Shown piece by piece: positions 52,817-63,497 of a stretch of DNA of 64,000 nt (position 1 is the stretch's first letter; every line of letters starts with the position of its first letter). The DNA is from Desulfoferrobacter suflitae (lineage in GTDB: Bacteria > Desulfobacterota > Syntrophobacteria > Syntrophobacterales > Syntrophobacteraceae), in NCBI RefSeq assembly GCF_022603395.1, contig NZ_JAIBKA010000003.1:1-64000 (forward strand). Direction: 5' to 3'. Below the pieces are notes generated by a model, which saw nothing but the letters and a program-made list of their open reading frames with translations, searched no databases and was not told the origin of the DNA. The translations under genes were made by a program, and so were the position numbers.

Positions 52817-53596
52817 CTAGCGTTCCTTCCATTGCGGTTTGCGTTTCTCAAAGAAGGCCTGCACACCCTCCTTGGCATCTTCAGTGGTGCACAGACGGGC
52901 GAACGCTTCGTTCATGTAGTTGAACGCCTTGTAGTAGTCCAGGTCGGCCGCTCGGTAAAAGGCTTCTTTGCTGATCTGCACGGCTATGGGGCTCTTTGCC
53001 GCCAGGACCGCCGCCCATTTGCGCGCTTCGGCAGGCAGCTCGGCAGCCGGAACCACCTTATTTATCAGTCCCATTTCAAGAGCCTTGGGTGCACCGATCA
53101 GTTCGCCGTACAGCAGCAGTTCGAGCGCCCGTTTCCTCCCCACCGAGCGCGACACTGGAACTACCGGCCCGATGCAGTTGAGACCGACGTTGATGGCCGT
53201 CAAACCAATGCGCGCGTCTTCTGCGGCAATGGCCAGATCGGCGGCCGCCATGAGCCCTGCGCCGTTTGCCGCTGCAACTCCGTGTACCTGGGCAATAACC
53301 GGCTTCTTCATCTGACTGATGGCGGCCAGAGGGGATTCCATCAGTTCGATCCACGCCTGATACTCGATGGCGGTCTTCCCAGCCAGTTCTTTGACGTCGA
53401 TTCCAGCGCAGAAGGCCTTGCCGGCTCCTTTCAAAAGAATGACCCGCACCCGCGCATCAGCGTCCAGATCCAGCAATGCTGCCCGCAGCTCCCCGGCAAG
53501 CGGAGTGTTGAATGTGTTCATGTGATCGGGGCGGTTCAACGTAAGCTCGGCCACAAAGTCGTCACCGATGTCTACTAAAAGGTTCTCATAATTCAT
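52817..53596 (-). CDS. Enoyl-CoA hydratase/isomerase-family protein with altered active site
   Basis: A 259-residue crotonase-fold protein: FVAELTLNRPDHMNTFNTPL, oxyanion-hole segments AFCAGIDVKEL and VHGVAAANGAGLMAAADLAI, then GRKRALELLLYGELIGAPKA. The stretch that normally reads PE[VI]xLGxxPGxGG with a catalytic glutamate is TAINVGLNCIGPVVPVSR here, so that acidic residue and the GG pair are missing. It may act as an isomerase, thioesterase or CoA-binding protein rather than as a hydratase. It converges on korC. Confidence 0.8.
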   Translation of the reverse strand: MNYENLLVDIGDDFVAELTLNRPDHMNTFNTPLAGELRAALLDLDADARVRVILLKGAGKAFCAGIDVKELAGKTAIEYQAWIELMESPLAAISQMKKPVIAQVHGVAAANGAGLMAAADLAIAAEDARIGLTAINVGLNCIGPVVPVSRSVGRKRALELLLYGELIGAPKALEMGLINKVVPAAELPAEARKWAAVLAAKSPIAVQISKEAFYRAADLDYYKAFNYMNEAFARLCTTEDAKEGVQAFFEKRKPQWKER

Positions 53597-53663
53597 ACTG
53601 ACTCATCTCCTTTAGCGTTGATTTGATGAATTTGTCTAAACTGATTGAATTCCAATTGCGAGT

Positions 53664-54272
53664 TCAACCCAGCAACAATAAAGCACATACTGTTGCAACC
53701 TTGTCCTTGTCCGGTTGTGCATGTTGTGATGCGACGTTCAGGTTCCACCCGGCGGCCGCCGTGAGCCTGGATACATTGATGCCAAAGCCGGACATGGAGG
53801 GCCTCGCGCTGCCGGGATGGCGGCATTTGTCCCGTCCGGTCAGCTCTGAACAGTCCCCTTGAGCGCGGCAAAAGATCATTTTGCATGAACCTCCGGCGAA
53901 TCCTCTGGAATGGGAATATCCCAGCCGCACTGCGGTGCGTTCGAGGTCGGCGGTGATTTCATGGACCAATTTGAACACTTCGCTGCGTTCCTCACCGAAC
54001 AGTATAGCAGTTGGCACATCGATTTTGAAGGTCAGAGCCCGGTCGAAGCGCCTCAGCAGTTGCCGGAATCCGGCGGGACCGGCAACATGAGGCGGGCAGC
54101 CGGCCGACAGTCCGTAGTTTGGGCAGCGCGGCTCGCGGCAGAGGTCGGCCAGGGCATCTTCGATCACGATGTCGGCGGTAGAAATAATCGCCGCATCGGT
54201 TGCCCCCAGTCGGCGTGCCAGCTGAACCAATTCATCCAACTTGTCCGCGTCTGTTTTGCCCAAATGCTTCAT
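53664..54272 (-). CDS. DUF2284 cysteine-rich metal-binding protein
   Basis: A 202-residue protein with several conserved cysteines: CREPRCPNYGLSAGCPPHVA near residue 45, then GGSCKMIFCRAQGDCSEL and KCRHPGSARPS. The spacing is that of DUF2284, small proteins of anaerobes predicted to bind a metal or iron-sulfur cluster. It has no known reaction. It lies 67 bases upstream of the crotonase-like gene on the same strand and may share a transcript. Confidence 0.8.
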   Translation of the reverse strand: MKHLGKTDADKLDELVQLARRLGATDAAIISTADIVIEDALADLCREPRCPNYGLSAGCPPHVAGPAGFRQLLRRFDRALTFKIDVPTAILFGEERSEVFKLVHEITADLERTAVRLGYSHSRGFAGGSCKMIFCRAQGDCSELTGRDKCRHPGSARPSMSGFGINVSRLTAAAGWNLNVASQHAQPDKDKVATVCALLLLG

Positions 54273-54632
54273 GCTGCCTGTTCCATCCGTCTCGTCGCCA
54301 ACGCCGTCTCGCCGCGGGGATCTCGATGCGCCCGTCTAATGCAGCGCGCTCTGGCTAATAGTAAACTGATCGGTTTTATTTTATACTCATTATCGATGAA
54401 AATCTTCACCCATGGATCAATTTTCTCATGTTCCGTTTCACTGAGACTTGGTCTTCAAGAAAAGCTTTTGGACTTCCGGGCGAGAATGTACCCTAATGTT
54501 CTTAACGAGTCTAATCCAGACCCGCGTCTTGCTGGGTCCAAACGGCATGCCTGCCGGTGTAACGGTATGTGTCGGGGATGTCGGGAGGTCGCGGCGAGAA
54601 TCGCTGAATTCAGATGACAGGAAAGGGAATGA
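54273..54632. other. Intergenic stretch between divergent genes
   Basis: No gene, terminator or repeat is evident in these 360 bases. An open frame over part of it has no domain. Confidence 0.4.
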
Positions 54633-55802
54633 GTGAAGCGGCAGCCTGGCGGAAATACCCCATCGGATGTAGATTTCCCGAGTGCCGTCCGGCAGGAACA
54701 AGCTCGAAAGGTCGTCGGGTCTCGCATCAAGGCATCGCAGATCGATGTGCTGCGGGTCCTGGCCATGGCCGGGGTATTCATGCATCACTGGTGGCGCGGA
54801 GGCAAAGAGAGCGGCATCATTGAATTTGGGATTACGGCAGTCGCTCATGCGGGCCGGCTCGGTGTTGTTATGTTCAACTTCATCACCGGCTTTGTTCTGG
54901 CCCTGCCTTATCTCGGCCCCGAAAAGCGCCCCAGTCCGTCTTATTCTGAATTCATGCAGCGGCGGTTCTTGCGCATTGTTCCACCTTATCATCTGGCATT
55001 GATCTTGTTCACCCTCCTCAATGTGGTCATCTTCACTCCGACCCGATACTTTTCGACCCTATTGCGTTTTCTCAAAAATTTCTTTTTCCTTCAAGGACTG
55101 GATCCGTCAACCCTGATGACCAACCTGGCCGCCTACTGGTATCTCACCCTTCTGGCCTCCTTTTATCTGGTTTTCCCATGGGTGCTTTATCTTTTTCGCC
55201 GGTTGGGGCCGCAAGCAGCCGGCCTGGTCCTCTGTAGCATCTGCTGGGGCGGGCTTGCTCTGCAGCACGTTCTTGCCCCGGACTGGCGGCCTTTATCAGG
55301 TATGCTCTATTTTAATCTGCCTGCGCGTCTTCCCGAGTTTGCCATGGGCATGTGGCTGGCGGCCGCCTGGAAGCCGGAAACTGCCCGCGCGCGGGGCCTG
55401 CCGCTGGACCGGCCTTTCCTGTTGTTCCTCTTGGCATTGGCCTTGTTTGCCTTGTTGGGCGCTTCTTTTGCGCAGAGCATGGCTAAACCACTGAGCCTCA
55501 TCTATCAGGCGGCCTGCAGTTTCACGTTTTTTGTGGCCCTGTTTGTCCTCCCGGGGGTGATCCGACTGGGCGAATGGGACCTCATGGTCAAAGTGTCATC
55601 GGCGACCTACGGCATCTATTTGGTTCATCAGCCCCTGTGCACATACGCCGGATTTTGGCTGGGCGGCAACCTGAACCACCTGACCAAGGCGTTGCTGGTG
55701 CTGGTCACGATGGCGCCCGCATCGTATCTTGTGTCTCGGGTATTGGAAAGGCTTGCCCACAGGATTGTGACCTGCACTGCGGCAAGAACCAGGTTTCGTT
55801 GA
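54633..55802 (+). CDS. Acyltransferase 3 family membrane protein (OafA/YrhL-like)
   Basis: A 389-residue protein starting at GTG (AGGAAAGGGA upstream). It begins with the family block SQIDVLRVLAMAGVFMHHWW, in which the histidine pair (HH) is part of the active site. About ten transmembrane helices follow, including LILFTLLNVVIFTP and ASYLVSRVLERLAH, with RRFLRIVPPYHLAL as the typical RRxxRxxP motif. Such enzymes transfer acetyl or other acyl groups to sugars or lipids at the membrane. The acceptor is unknown. Confidence 0.85.
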   Translation: MKRQPGGNTPSDVDFPSAVRQEQARKVVGSRIKASQIDVLRVLAMAGVFMHHWWRGGKESGIIEFGITAVAHAGRLGVVMFNFITGFVLALPYLGPEKRPSPSYSEFMQRRFLRIVPPYHLALILFTLLNVVIFTPTRYFSTLLRFLKNFFFLQGLDPSTLMTNLAAYWYLTLLASFYLVFPWVLYLFRRLGPQAAGLVLCSICWGGLALQHVLAPDWRPLSGMLYFNLPARLPEFAMGMWLAAAWKPETARARGLPLDRPFLLFLLALALFALLGASFAQSMAKPLSLIYQAACSFTFFVALFVLPGVIRLGEWDLMVKVSSATYGIYLVHQPLCTYAGFWLGGNLNHLTKALLVLVTMAPASYLVSRVLERLAHRIVTCTAARTRFR

Positions 55803-56056
55803 TTCGCGCTGAAACTTCTGTTGCAGCTCGCTGACATTTTTCGGCTCGCATTCTGCCTGGCCAGGCCGCAGAAGGTCGTGTTCGATCAGCGACTCACTTC
55901 CGACGATGCCCCATGGGCGGCACACTGCGCTGTCGCATGAAAAATTGTGCGATGTCGACACTTGTTGATAAACGGGACTGGTGCTATACAGTTGCGTTAA
56001 TTCATTGGGTTCATGAGCTGTCTGATTCTGTTGTTGAGTGCTTCAGAAGGGGTGCT
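55803..56056. other. Intergenic stretch before the second acyl-CoA synthetase
   Basis: No gene or strong promoter is seen. A GTCGCATGAAAAATTGTGCGATGTCG segment forms a loose inverted repeat. Confidence 0.35.
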
Positions 56057-58111
56057 ATGGAGAAATTTTTTCAAGCCAACAGTGTGGTGGTCATCGGGGT
56101 TTCCAATTCTCCGGGCAATCTCGGCCGGGCTATGGTCTATAATCTTTTGGAGTTTCGTTATACGGGCTGTGTCTATTTGGTGGGGCGCGAGGGGGGTGCT
56201 TTTCTGGGGCACAGGATTTATGCATCGGTTGCGGATATTCCTGAGTCGGTTGAGCTGGCGGCCGTTCTGGTCCCCGCCGGTGTGGTCCCATCCGTGCTGA
56301 GGGAGTGTGGAGAGCGGGGGATCAAGAGAATCGTGGTGCAATCCGCCGGCTTTCGAGAACTTGGCGAGGAACGGATGGACCTCGAGCAGGAGGTCATGGA
56401 ATGCCTTGAACGCTACCAAATGCGCATGATCGGTCCCAACTGCATCGGCATCATCAATCGTCAAAATGGGTTGGCAGTGCCTTTCATGCCGTTTCAGGCG
56501 GAAGCTCCCCCCGGCCGTGTGTCGATTGTCTCGCAAAGCGGGGGCGTGGGCGCCATGATGATCAACGGGCTCGCCTCCGAGTATTTGGGGTTCAGCAAAT
56601 TTGCAAGCATTGGCAACAAGTTGGATGTGAACGAAGCAGATTTGTTGGAATATATGATGCGGGATGAAAAAACTGATTCGATCTTCTGCTATCTGGAAGG
56701 AATTGCGGATGGCCGCAGACTTATGGAGGTTGCCTGCGGCTCATCCAAAGTGGTTGTTGTCCATAAGTCAAACACGGGCAGGTCCGGTTCTGTTATTGCG
56801 CGTTCCCACTCGGCCTCGCTTTCGTCCGATGATCAGGTGGTGAATGCGGCCTTCAGGCAATGCGGCATTTTGCGTGCCCAGGACCAGGGGCAGGCCCTGC
56901 AAATGCTCAAAGCTTTCATGCTGCCGCCCATGAAGGGCAATCGCCTTGCGGTCATATCGAGGTCCGGCGGTCATGCGGTCATGGCGGCCGACGCCGCTGA
57001 AGAACTCGGCTTTTGTTTGCCCGCTTTCCCGGACGATCTGGTACAAATGGTGGAAGCGCACTCGAGAGCGAAGGTCATCCAGTTTCACAACCCCATGGAC
57101 CTTGGAGACCTGTTCGATCTCAAACTCTACCGGACTCTGGCGGAGAAAACCTTGGCGCGAGAAGACATCGACGGACTGCTCTTCATCCACAACTACCAGG
57201 GAATATTTGACGCCTCTGAATCGCGGAGGCTGATCCAAGGCCTTGGAGACATCTTTCATCACGCTCACAAGCCGCTGGCAATCTGCGTATTTACAACCCG
57301 CAGTGAATTGGAATATAATCGAAAGTCTTCAACATTTCCTATATTTACAGATCCGCGGGAAGCTTTGAAGGCGCTTGCACTGAACCGCAGCAGGCAGCTT
57401 TGCAGCCCGCTGCCATTTTCTGCGGCCAGGCCGTCCGGGGTCGACAGAGCCAAAGTCCGTCAGGTGTTGCCAGAGGACGCAACCGGCCCGCTGGCCCCCG
57501 ACAGGGTTGCTGCTGTTTTGAGCGCTTACGGAATCCCGCTGATAGACTGGCGCCACGTTGACCGGGAAGTCGATGCAGTGAATGCGGCAAAGGACCTCGG
57601 GTTGCCGGTGGTTGTGAAGACGGCTGAGCCCGAGGTGATTCACAAGAGCGATGCCGGTGCGGTTCATCTCAATCTCGCTGACGAAAAAGCGATAACGTCT
57701 GCTTACCGGGCACTTTCCTCCTTCGGCCCTTCGGTTTTGCTGCAGAAAATGGCTGAACCGGGCCTGGAATGGTTCATCGGTGGACGTCAGGATCGGCAGT
57801 TTGGGCCGGTCGTGATTGTCGGTCTGGGGGGGATCTATGTAGAGGTTTTTAAGGAATCCGGCATGCGCATTGCCCCGATCGCCGAAGCGGAAGCCAATCG
57901 CCTGCTGGATGACGTCAGGGGAGCGAAACTCTTGCAGGGAATTCGCGGTGAGCCGCCGTTGGACCGAGAGGCTTTGGTGAACACCATCGTCAGAGTCTCG
58001 TGGTTGTTGACGGATTTTCCTCAGATCCAGGAACTGGATTTGAACCCCGTGCGAATCTATAAGCAAGGGTGCCTTGCGGTTGACTGGCGAATCATTGCGG
58101 GAACCCCGTAG
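56057..58111 (+). CDS. NDP-forming acyl-CoA synthetase (acetate-CoA ligase family), copy 2
   Basis: A 684-residue enzyme from the ATG at 56057 (GAAGGGG upstream). It has the same domain order as the copy at 46419. The CoA-binding region is SVVVIGVSNSPGNLGRAMVY, the middle domain has RMIGPNCIGIINRQNG and the phospho-histidine in RSHSASLSSDDQVVN, and the ATP-grasp domain has LPVVVKTAEPEVIHKSDAGA. Its gene is the first of a run of plus-strand genes with a TRAP transporter. This suggests that the imported acid, or a product of it, is the acyl substrate. Confidence 0.9.
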   Translation: MEKFFQANSVVVIGVSNSPGNLGRAMVYNLLEFRYTGCVYLVGREGGAFLGHRIYASVADIPESVELAAVLVPAGVVPSVLRECGERGIKRIVVQSAGFRELGEERMDLEQEVMECLERYQMRMIGPNCIGIINRQNGLAVPFMPFQAEAPPGRVSIVSQSGGVGAMMINGLASEYLGFSKFASIGNKLDVNEADLLEYMMRDEKTDSIFCYLEGIADGRRLMEVACGSSKVVVVHKSNTGRSGSVIARSHSASLSSDDQVVNAAFRQCGILRAQDQGQALQMLKAFMLPPMKGNRLAVISRSGGHAVMAADAAEELGFCLPAFPDDLVQMVEAHSRAKVIQFHNPMDLGDLFDLKLYRTLAEKTLAREDIDGLLFIHNYQGIFDASESRRLIQGLGDIFHHAHKPLAICVFTTRSELEYNRKSSTFPIFTDPREALKALALNRSRQLCSPLPFSAARPSGVDRAKVRQVLPEDATGPLAPDRVAAVLSAYGIPLIDWRHVDREVDAVNAAKDLGLPVVVKTAEPEVIHKSDAGAVHLNLADEKAITSAYRALSSFGPSVLLQKMAEPGLEWFIGGRQDRQFGPVVIVGLGGIYVEVFKESGMRIAPIAEAEANRLLDDVRGAKLLQGIRGEPPLDREALVNTIVRVSWLLTDFPQIQELDLNPVRIYKQGCLAVDWRIIAGTP

Positions 58112-58128
58112 TTCTTTCAGGAGAATTT

Positions 58129-58986
58129 ATGAACTTTGCCTACAGCACCAATCTATTTCGTTCGCGGCCGTTGTCGGAGGCCATCGAGAGCATATCCAAA
58201 GCCGGTTTCTGTACCATTGAACTGATGGCTGATCGGCCCCATGCCTTTCCAGACGATCTTTCCGCTGCGCGTACGGCGCATCTGAACCAATGCCTTACCG
58301 AGCAGAAAATGAGAGTGTGCAACCTGAACAGTGCCATCGTGACCGCCATATCCGACATCCATAATCCTTCCTGGCTCGAAGAGGACTGGCAGCACCGCGA
58401 GGCGCGCATCCGCTATACCCTGGACTGCCTGCGCTTGGCTGCTGCGCTTGGCATCCCCTGCGTTTCAACCAACGCTGGAGGCGAAATACCGGAGACCATG
58501 AATCAGGAGGAGGCATTCAGGCTGTTTGTGGCCAATATGCACCGGGTTCTGCCGCTCGCCGGAAAGCTGGGGGTAAAACTGCTGATCGAGCCCGAACCGG
58601 GACTTTTGATTGAAACCAGCGAGCAGATGTTGAGATTTCTTAAGGAGTTGGAATTCAACGAGTTTTTGAGTATCAACTTCGATGCGGGACATTTCTTTTG
58701 CCTGGGTGAGGACCCGTGCCAATCCTGGGAGAAACTGCGCTGTTACGTCACTCACGTCCATCTGGATGATATTCCGGCCAACCGCTCGCATCGGCATGTC
58801 CAACTGGGTGAAGGGGATTTGGACATACCGGCTTTGCTGCGCAGCATTGAGGCTTCAGATTACCGAGGGCACGTCACGGTTCGAGTCGACAGTTACGATC
58901 AGAAGCCTGAAGAAATTGTGGCGGCCTCTGCAGAGTACCTGCGGGAAAAGGGATTCATGTCGAAGCGGGACGAAGCATGCGCTTGA
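58129..58986 (+). CDS. Sugar phosphate isomerase/epimerase-family TIM barrel protein
   Basis: A 285-residue AP-endonuclease-2-fold protein after CAGGAGAATTT. It contains [55 protein letters not shown] and [20 protein letters not shown]. Glutamate, aspartate and histidine residues at these blocks form a divalent metal site. The family includes xylose-isomerase-like and hydroxypyruvate-isomerase-like enzymes, so the substrate is open. It sits 17 bases after the synthetase gene in the TRAP operon. Confidence 0.85.
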   Translation: MNFAYSTNLFRSRPLSEAIESISKAGFCTIELMADRPHAFPDDLSAARTAHLNQCLTEQKMRVCNLNSAIVTAISDIHNPSWLEEDWQHREARIRYTLDCLRLAAALGIPCVSTNAGGEIPETMNQEEAFRLFVANMHRVLPLAGKLGVKLLIEPEPGLLIETSEQMLRFLKELEFNEFLSINFDAGHFFCLGEDPCQSWEKLRCYVTHVHLDDIPANRSHRHVQLGEGDLDIPALLRSIEASDYRGHVTVRVDSYDQKPEEIVAASAEYLREKGFMSKRDEACA

Positions 58987-59138
58987 ATCGGCGGAATGCC
59001 GCCACGGACTCCCTTGGGGTCGCTCCAGTCTGTACCCGGAACATGGACCGGGTGTGCGCCTGCTGGTCGTGCCGGGGAGGCAGAATCGCATGTGTGTGGA
59101 ATGGTCAAATCACACCTGGCATAACAAAGGAGGTTCCA

Positions 59139-60116
59139 ATGCGACGATTTTTGGCTCTGCTGATCATTTTGTGGGCTGTTGCATGGGGCAATGGTGCAGC
59201 AGCCAAGACGACCATCAGGCTTGGACTTGTAACCATTCCGGGATCGGCTCAGAACATTTGTGCCGAAAAATTTAAAGAATTACTGGAAGCTCGATCCGAT
59301 GACTACGAGGTGAAGATTCATCACAGTGCGTCCCTTGGCAGTGAGACAGAAATTCTACAACAGATTCAAATGAATACGGTACAGATGGGAATCATTACTG
59401 ATGGACCGTTCGATGTGTTTCTGCCCGAAGTGCGCGTCATCAACTATCCCTTTCTGTTTGGAAGCTACCGGCAGGTCGATGAGGTGCTGGACGGGCCCGT
59501 GGGTCAGGAGCTGTTGCAGCGCCTCGAGAAAGTGGGCTTCAAAGGCTTGGCCTTTTCCGAAAACGGCTTTCGTCACCTGACCAACAACAAGCGCCCCGTC
59601 CACACCGTGGACGATGTTTCGGGGTTGAAGATTCGCGTCATGGAATCGGTTCTCCACAAGGAGCTGTGGCGCATGCTCGGCGCCAACCCAACCCCCATGG
59701 GCTGGCCGATTTATACCGAGCTGCAGCAGGGAACCATTGACGGTCAGGAAAATCCGCTCTCCGTCATCTGGACCTATAAGCTCTCTGAAGTGCAAAAATA
59801 TTTAGCCCTGACCGGCCATGTCTATTCGGCACACATCGATGTGGCCAACCTCCAGTGGTTTGAAGGTCTACCCGGCAAAGATCAGGATCTTATTCGACAG
59901 TGTATGATTGAAGCCGCCAGGTATCAACGCGCCTGGAATCGCGACAATGAAGCCGCTTTTCTCGACGGCCTCAAGCAAGCGGGCATGCAGGTGGATGAGC
60001 AACCGGATCTGGCGGCCTTTCGCAGCAAAGTGGCAAACATTCGTCAGTTGGAAATCTACCAGGGCCCCGCAACCCGGCAGCTGCTGCAGAAATTTCTCGA
60101 GGCGGCGGGTCAATGA
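59139..60116 (+). CDS. TRAP transporter substrate-binding protein (DctP type)
   Basis: A 325-residue periplasmic protein from the ATG at 59139, preceded by AAAGGAGG. The signal peptide is [19 protein letters not shown]. The DctP arginine motif is in [15 protein letters not shown], with [16 protein letters not shown] and [24 protein letters not shown] systems import C4-dicarboxylates, keto acids, sugar acids or other organic acids. Its stop overlaps the start of the small membrane subunit. Confidence 0.92.
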   Translation: MRRFLALLIILWAVAWGNGAAAKTTIRLGLVTIPGSAQNICAEKFKELLEARSDDYEVKIHHSASLGSETEILQQIQMNTVQMGIITDGPFDVFLPEVRVINYPFLFGSYRQVDEVLDGPVGQELLQRLEKVGFKGLAFSENGFRHLTNNKRPVHTVDDVSGLKIRVMESVLHKELWRMLGANPTPMGWPIYTELQQGTIDGQENPLSVIWTYKLSEVQKYLALTGHVYSAHIDVANLQWFEGLPGKDQDLIRQCMIEAARYQRAWNRDNEAAFLDGLKQAGMQVDEQPDLAAFRSKVANIRQLEIYQGPATRQLLQKFLEAAGQ

Positions 60117-60622
60117 ATTCAGGCCTGTCCCGGCACATTCAGGGGATTCATCTTGCCAGTGACTGGGCCAACCGCGTAACGGAAATCTTGTTATTTATCA
60201 TTGGCTTGAACATGGCGCTGATCATCGGAGCTCAGGTGTTCAGCCGCTACGTGCTCAATCACTCGCTGTTCTGGTCGGATGAAGTTGGGCGCATCTGCCT
60301 GGTTTGGATTTCATTTCTCGGAGCGAGCGCCGCTTATAAAAGACATGCCCATATCGGCGTCGATTTTCTGGTGGCTCGGTTATCTTATCACCTGCGCATC
60401 CGCTTTGCCGTCTTTGGCGTCCTTCTGTCTCTGCTGTTTTTTGCAGTGCTGGTCCTTTATGGAATCATTTTCGCCCTTTTCATCTCCGGCCAAAAAACGG
60501 CGGCCCTTGGCCTGCCGTTGTCTCTGACCTACAGCGCCATTCCCCTGAGCGGGATGCTGTTCTCCCTGCACGCTGTGAGTCACTTGTGCCGGCTCTTGGG
60601 TCTGCGTGAGGGGAGTCCGTGA
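60113..60622 (+). CDS. TRAP transporter small membrane subunit (DctQ type)
   Basis: A 169-residue protein with four transmembrane helices and the DctQ hallmarks [40 protein letters not shown] and [10 protein letters not shown]. It has the usual size. It overlaps both neighbouring TRAP genes by four bases. Confidence 0.9.
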   Translation: MNSGLSRHIQGIHLASDWANRVTEILLFIIGLNMALIIGAQVFSRYVLNHSLFWSDEVGRICLVWISFLGASAAYKRHAHIGVDFLVARLSYHLRIRFAVFGVLLSLLFFAVLVLYGIIFALFISGQKTAALGLPLSLTYSAIPLSGMLFSLHAVSHLCRLLGLREGSP

Positions 60623-61899
60623 CGACCTTCATCCTTTTTTCCACACTGTTTGTTCTGTTTGTCATCAATATGCCCATTGCGCTCGCCATTGGTCTGGCTT
60701 CCCTCGTGACCCTGCTGTTTTTGGGCGATTTCTCTCTGATGATGGTAATCCAGAGGCTTTATGCCGGCACCGATTCGTTCCCTCTGATGGCCGTGCCGCT
60801 TTTTATGTTTGCCGGCGCCCTCATGGAACATGGGGGAATCTCCTCACGCATAGTGCGTTTGGCGGAATGCCTGGTGGGTTGGATGCCGGGGGGGCTGGCG
60901 GCGGTTTCCATCGTGTCGGCCATGTTCTTTGCCGGTATTTCGGGATCTGCGGCGGCGGATACGGCGGCGGTTGGAGCCATCTTAATACCCTCTATGATCA
61001 AGCGAGGCTATGAGCCGGGTTTTGCCGGGGCGGTGCAGGCGGCCGGAGGGTCGACAGGTGTGATCATTCCTCCGAGTATTCCCATGATCATTTTCGGCTT
61101 TCTGACCGGCGCCTCGGTTGGGAAGCTTTTCGCCGCGGGGATTTTGCCCGGGCTCCTGATAGGGATAAGCTTGATTGCCGTGTCAACCATCCTGTCGGCA
61201 AAGAATAAATATGGGAAAATCGAGTCCTTTTCTCTGCGGCGGTTAAAGGGCAGCCTATGGGAGGCCAAATGGGCGCTGGGGGCGCCGGTTGTCATTCTTG
61301 GAGGAATATTGGGAGGGATCTTCACTGCCACCGAGTCTGCCGCTGCGGCCACCCTTTACGCTCTCGCAGTGGGGCTGATGGTGCATCGACAGCTGTCTCT
61401 CAGGGAGCTCCCGAACATTTTTGTCCGGGCATCCATCACATCCAGCGTAATTCTTTTTATTATAGCTACGGCTTCGGTGTTCAGCTGGATTATGGCGATA
61501 GAAGATATTCCCGGTCGAATTGCGGCCAATTTCCTGACTCTCAGCGACAACCCTGGGATACTGCTCATGCTGATCAACATCATGCTGCTCATTGCCGGGG
61601 TTTTTCTTGAAACCACGGCGGCCTTGATTCTGCTGACGCCGATACTCGTCAACGTGCTGCCGAGCCTTGGAGTCGATATCATTCAGCTGGGTGTGATTGT
61701 GGTGACCAATTTGGCCATCGGGATGTTGACCCCCCCCTTGGGAATTTGCCTGATTGTCTCGTCGGGCATTGCGGGCTGCCGAATGGAAGACATGGTGCAC
61801 AGGATCCTTCCCATGCTGCTGATCCTTCTTGTGGACTTGATGATCATCACTTATTGGCCTCCCCTGACCCTGTTTTTCCCTGATTTATTGAATTATTGA
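60619..61899 (+). CDS. TRAP transporter large membrane subunit (DctM type)
   Basis: A 426-residue permease with 11-12 helices, starting at GTG. It contains MFFAGISGSAAADTAAVGAI, AAGGSTGVIIPPSIPMIIFG and LTPPLGICLIVSSGIAG, the conserved DctM blocks. It catalyses sodium- or proton-coupled uptake of the substrate delivered by the DctP protein. The gene closes the TRAP operon. Confidence 0.93.
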   Translation: MTTFILFSTLFVLFVINMPIALAIGLASLVTLLFLGDFSLMMVIQRLYAGTDSFPLMAVPLFMFAGALMEHGGISSRIVRLAECLVGWMPGGLAAVSIVSAMFFAGISGSAAADTAAVGAILIPSMIKRGYEPGFAGAVQAAGGSTGVIIPPSIPMIIFGFLTGASVGKLFAAGILPGLLIGISLIAVSTILSAKNKYGKIESFSLRRLKGSLWEAKWALGAPVVILGGILGGIFTATESAAAATLYALAVGLMVHRQLSLRELPNIFVRASITSSVILFIIATASVFSWIMAIEDIPGRIAANFLTLSDNPGILLMLINIMLLIAGVFLETTAALILLTPILVNVLPSLGVDIIQLGVIVVTNLAIGMLTPPLGICLIVSSGIAGCRMEDMVHRILPMLLILLVDLMIITYWPPLTLFFPDLLNY

Positions 61900-62075
61900 C
61901 GCCTTTCCGCAAGATCTATTGACGGAAGGTTCTCACGGGTCTATCTTCGCCCGTGTTTGATAATTGGTAAAGTTCCTCCCAAAACCAGGAAAACCATAAA
62001 GGCTTGCAGCCGGGCCTCTCGCAATAGTCGGTGAGGACTTTTTGTAAGAGGCTCGTTGAGGTGATGGAAGTCGCC

Positions 62076-63497
62076 ATGAAATATATTTTGGTTGCCTCTG
62101 CCGATGCCGATGCCTGCAAAGTCATCCGTTCGTGCTTCAGCGAATCCAGAGTGGACGTGGTGTCCGATCGGGATGGGTGTTTCGACAGATTTCACAGAAG
62201 AACGTATGAATTCGTGTTTGTGGATCTTCACCTGCTGCGCGGCAGCCCGGTAAAAAATGGCTACAATGACTACCGGGAGGCGCTGCAGCCATTCTGGCAG
62301 GCATTTCCCAACGCAGAAATCATTGTGCTTTCGTCGCCGGAAAGGATCCGCGAGTCTGTCAATGCCGTCAAGGCAGGGGCCAGCAATTACTTAACCTACC
62401 CGATCAATCGGGACGAGGTTAACTACGTTGTGGAGAGTATTTCAGAATCTGTCCGGATGCAGTCGGAGCTGGATTATCTGCGCAACCGATTCTGGCAGGA
62501 CGATTCCTTGGAGGTCATCCGCACCCATAATCCGGCCATGAAGAAGGTGCTGGAGAAGGTGAGGTCGGTGGCGCCGACCAAGGCCACGGTTCTTCTGATC
62601 GGTGAGACGGGAACAGGCAAGGGGGTCATCGCACGATTGATTCACCGGCACAGTGCCCGCAGCGAGCGGCAGTTTATAGCGGTTCACTGCGGGGCGATTC
62701 CGGAAACCTTGCTGGAAAGTGAATTGTTCGGACATGAAAAAGGAGCGTTCACCGGCGCGGTGAAACGGAAACTGGGCAAGTTTGAAATCGCCCAGGGTGG
62801 AACCCTTTTCCTGGATGAAATCGGGACGGTCACGGCATCCGCCCAGATCCGACTGCTGCAGGTCTTGCAGGACCGCACTTTTCAACGGGTCGGCGGAGAA
62901 AGCGTCATCGATGCCGATGTCAGGATCATTGCGGCATCCAACGTTGACCTGAAAGCGATGAGTGAAAGCGGCGTTTTTCGTCAGGATCTGTATTATCGTC
63001 TAAACGTTTTTCCCATCGAAATTCCTACCCTGCGAGAACGCACCGAAGACATACCGATCCTGACCGAGATCTTCATCAAACGATTGAATAAACTCTATGC
63101 CAAGCAAATTCGCGGTGTGCACCCGCAGGTCCAGGACGCTTTCAAAAGGTATTCCTGGCCCGGCAACATTCGCGAACTGGAAAATCTCATTGAACGGGCC
63201 TACATCCTCGAAACGGCGACGCTGTTGCGCCCCGAAAGTCTTCCGCGCGATCTCTTTGCCAGCGGCAGCGCGGGGGCGGGAGTCCCCGTCGATATCTCTC
63301 TCACTCTTGCCGAAGTCAGGCGCCAGGGTATCGAAGCCATAGAACGCTATTATCTCAAGGAACTACTGGCTCTCAATGCGGGCAGGATCAACGCTACCGC
63401 TGCAAATGCCGGAATCAGCAGTCGCCAGTTGCGCAAGCTCCTTGCCAAGTATGAAATCCACAAACAAGACTTCAAGCAAGGCCCCGTGGCTCAATAG
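62076..63497 (+). CDS. Sigma-54 activator with atypical receiver domain
   Basis: A 473-residue protein from the ATG at 62076 (a further ATG at 62064). The N-terminal 120 residues resemble a receiver ([46 protein letters not shown]). The usual acidic pair of the first loop is replaced by ASADAD, and the lysine site reads TYPI, so phosphorylation may be lost. The AAA+ core has [22 protein letters not shown] and [13 protein letters not shown] Fis-like helix-turn-helix ends it ([20 protein letters not shown]). It follows the TRAP operon and may regulate that operon or the gene at 63946. Confidence 0.88.
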   Translation: MKYILVASADADACKVIRSCFSESRVDVVSDRDGCFDRFHRRTYEFVFVDLHLLRGSPVKNGYNDYREALQPFWQAFPNAEIIVLSSPERIRESVNAVKAGASNYLTYPINRDEVNYVVESISESVRMQSELDYLRNRFWQDDSLEVIRTHNPAMKKVLEKVRSVAPTKATVLLIGETGTGKGVIARLIHRHSARSERQFIAVHCGAIPETLLESELFGHEKGAFTGAVKRKLGKFEIAQGGTLFLDEIGTVTASAQIRLLQVLQDRTFQRVGGESVIDADVRIIAASNVDLKAMSESGVFRQDLYYRLNVFPIEIPTLRERTEDIPILTEIFIKRLNKLYAKQIRGVHPQVQDAFKRYSWPGNIRELENLIERAYILETATLLRPESLPRDLFASGSAGAGVPVDISLTLAEVRRQGIEAIERYYLKELLALNAGRINATAANAGISSRQLRKLLAKYEIHKQDFKQGPVAQ

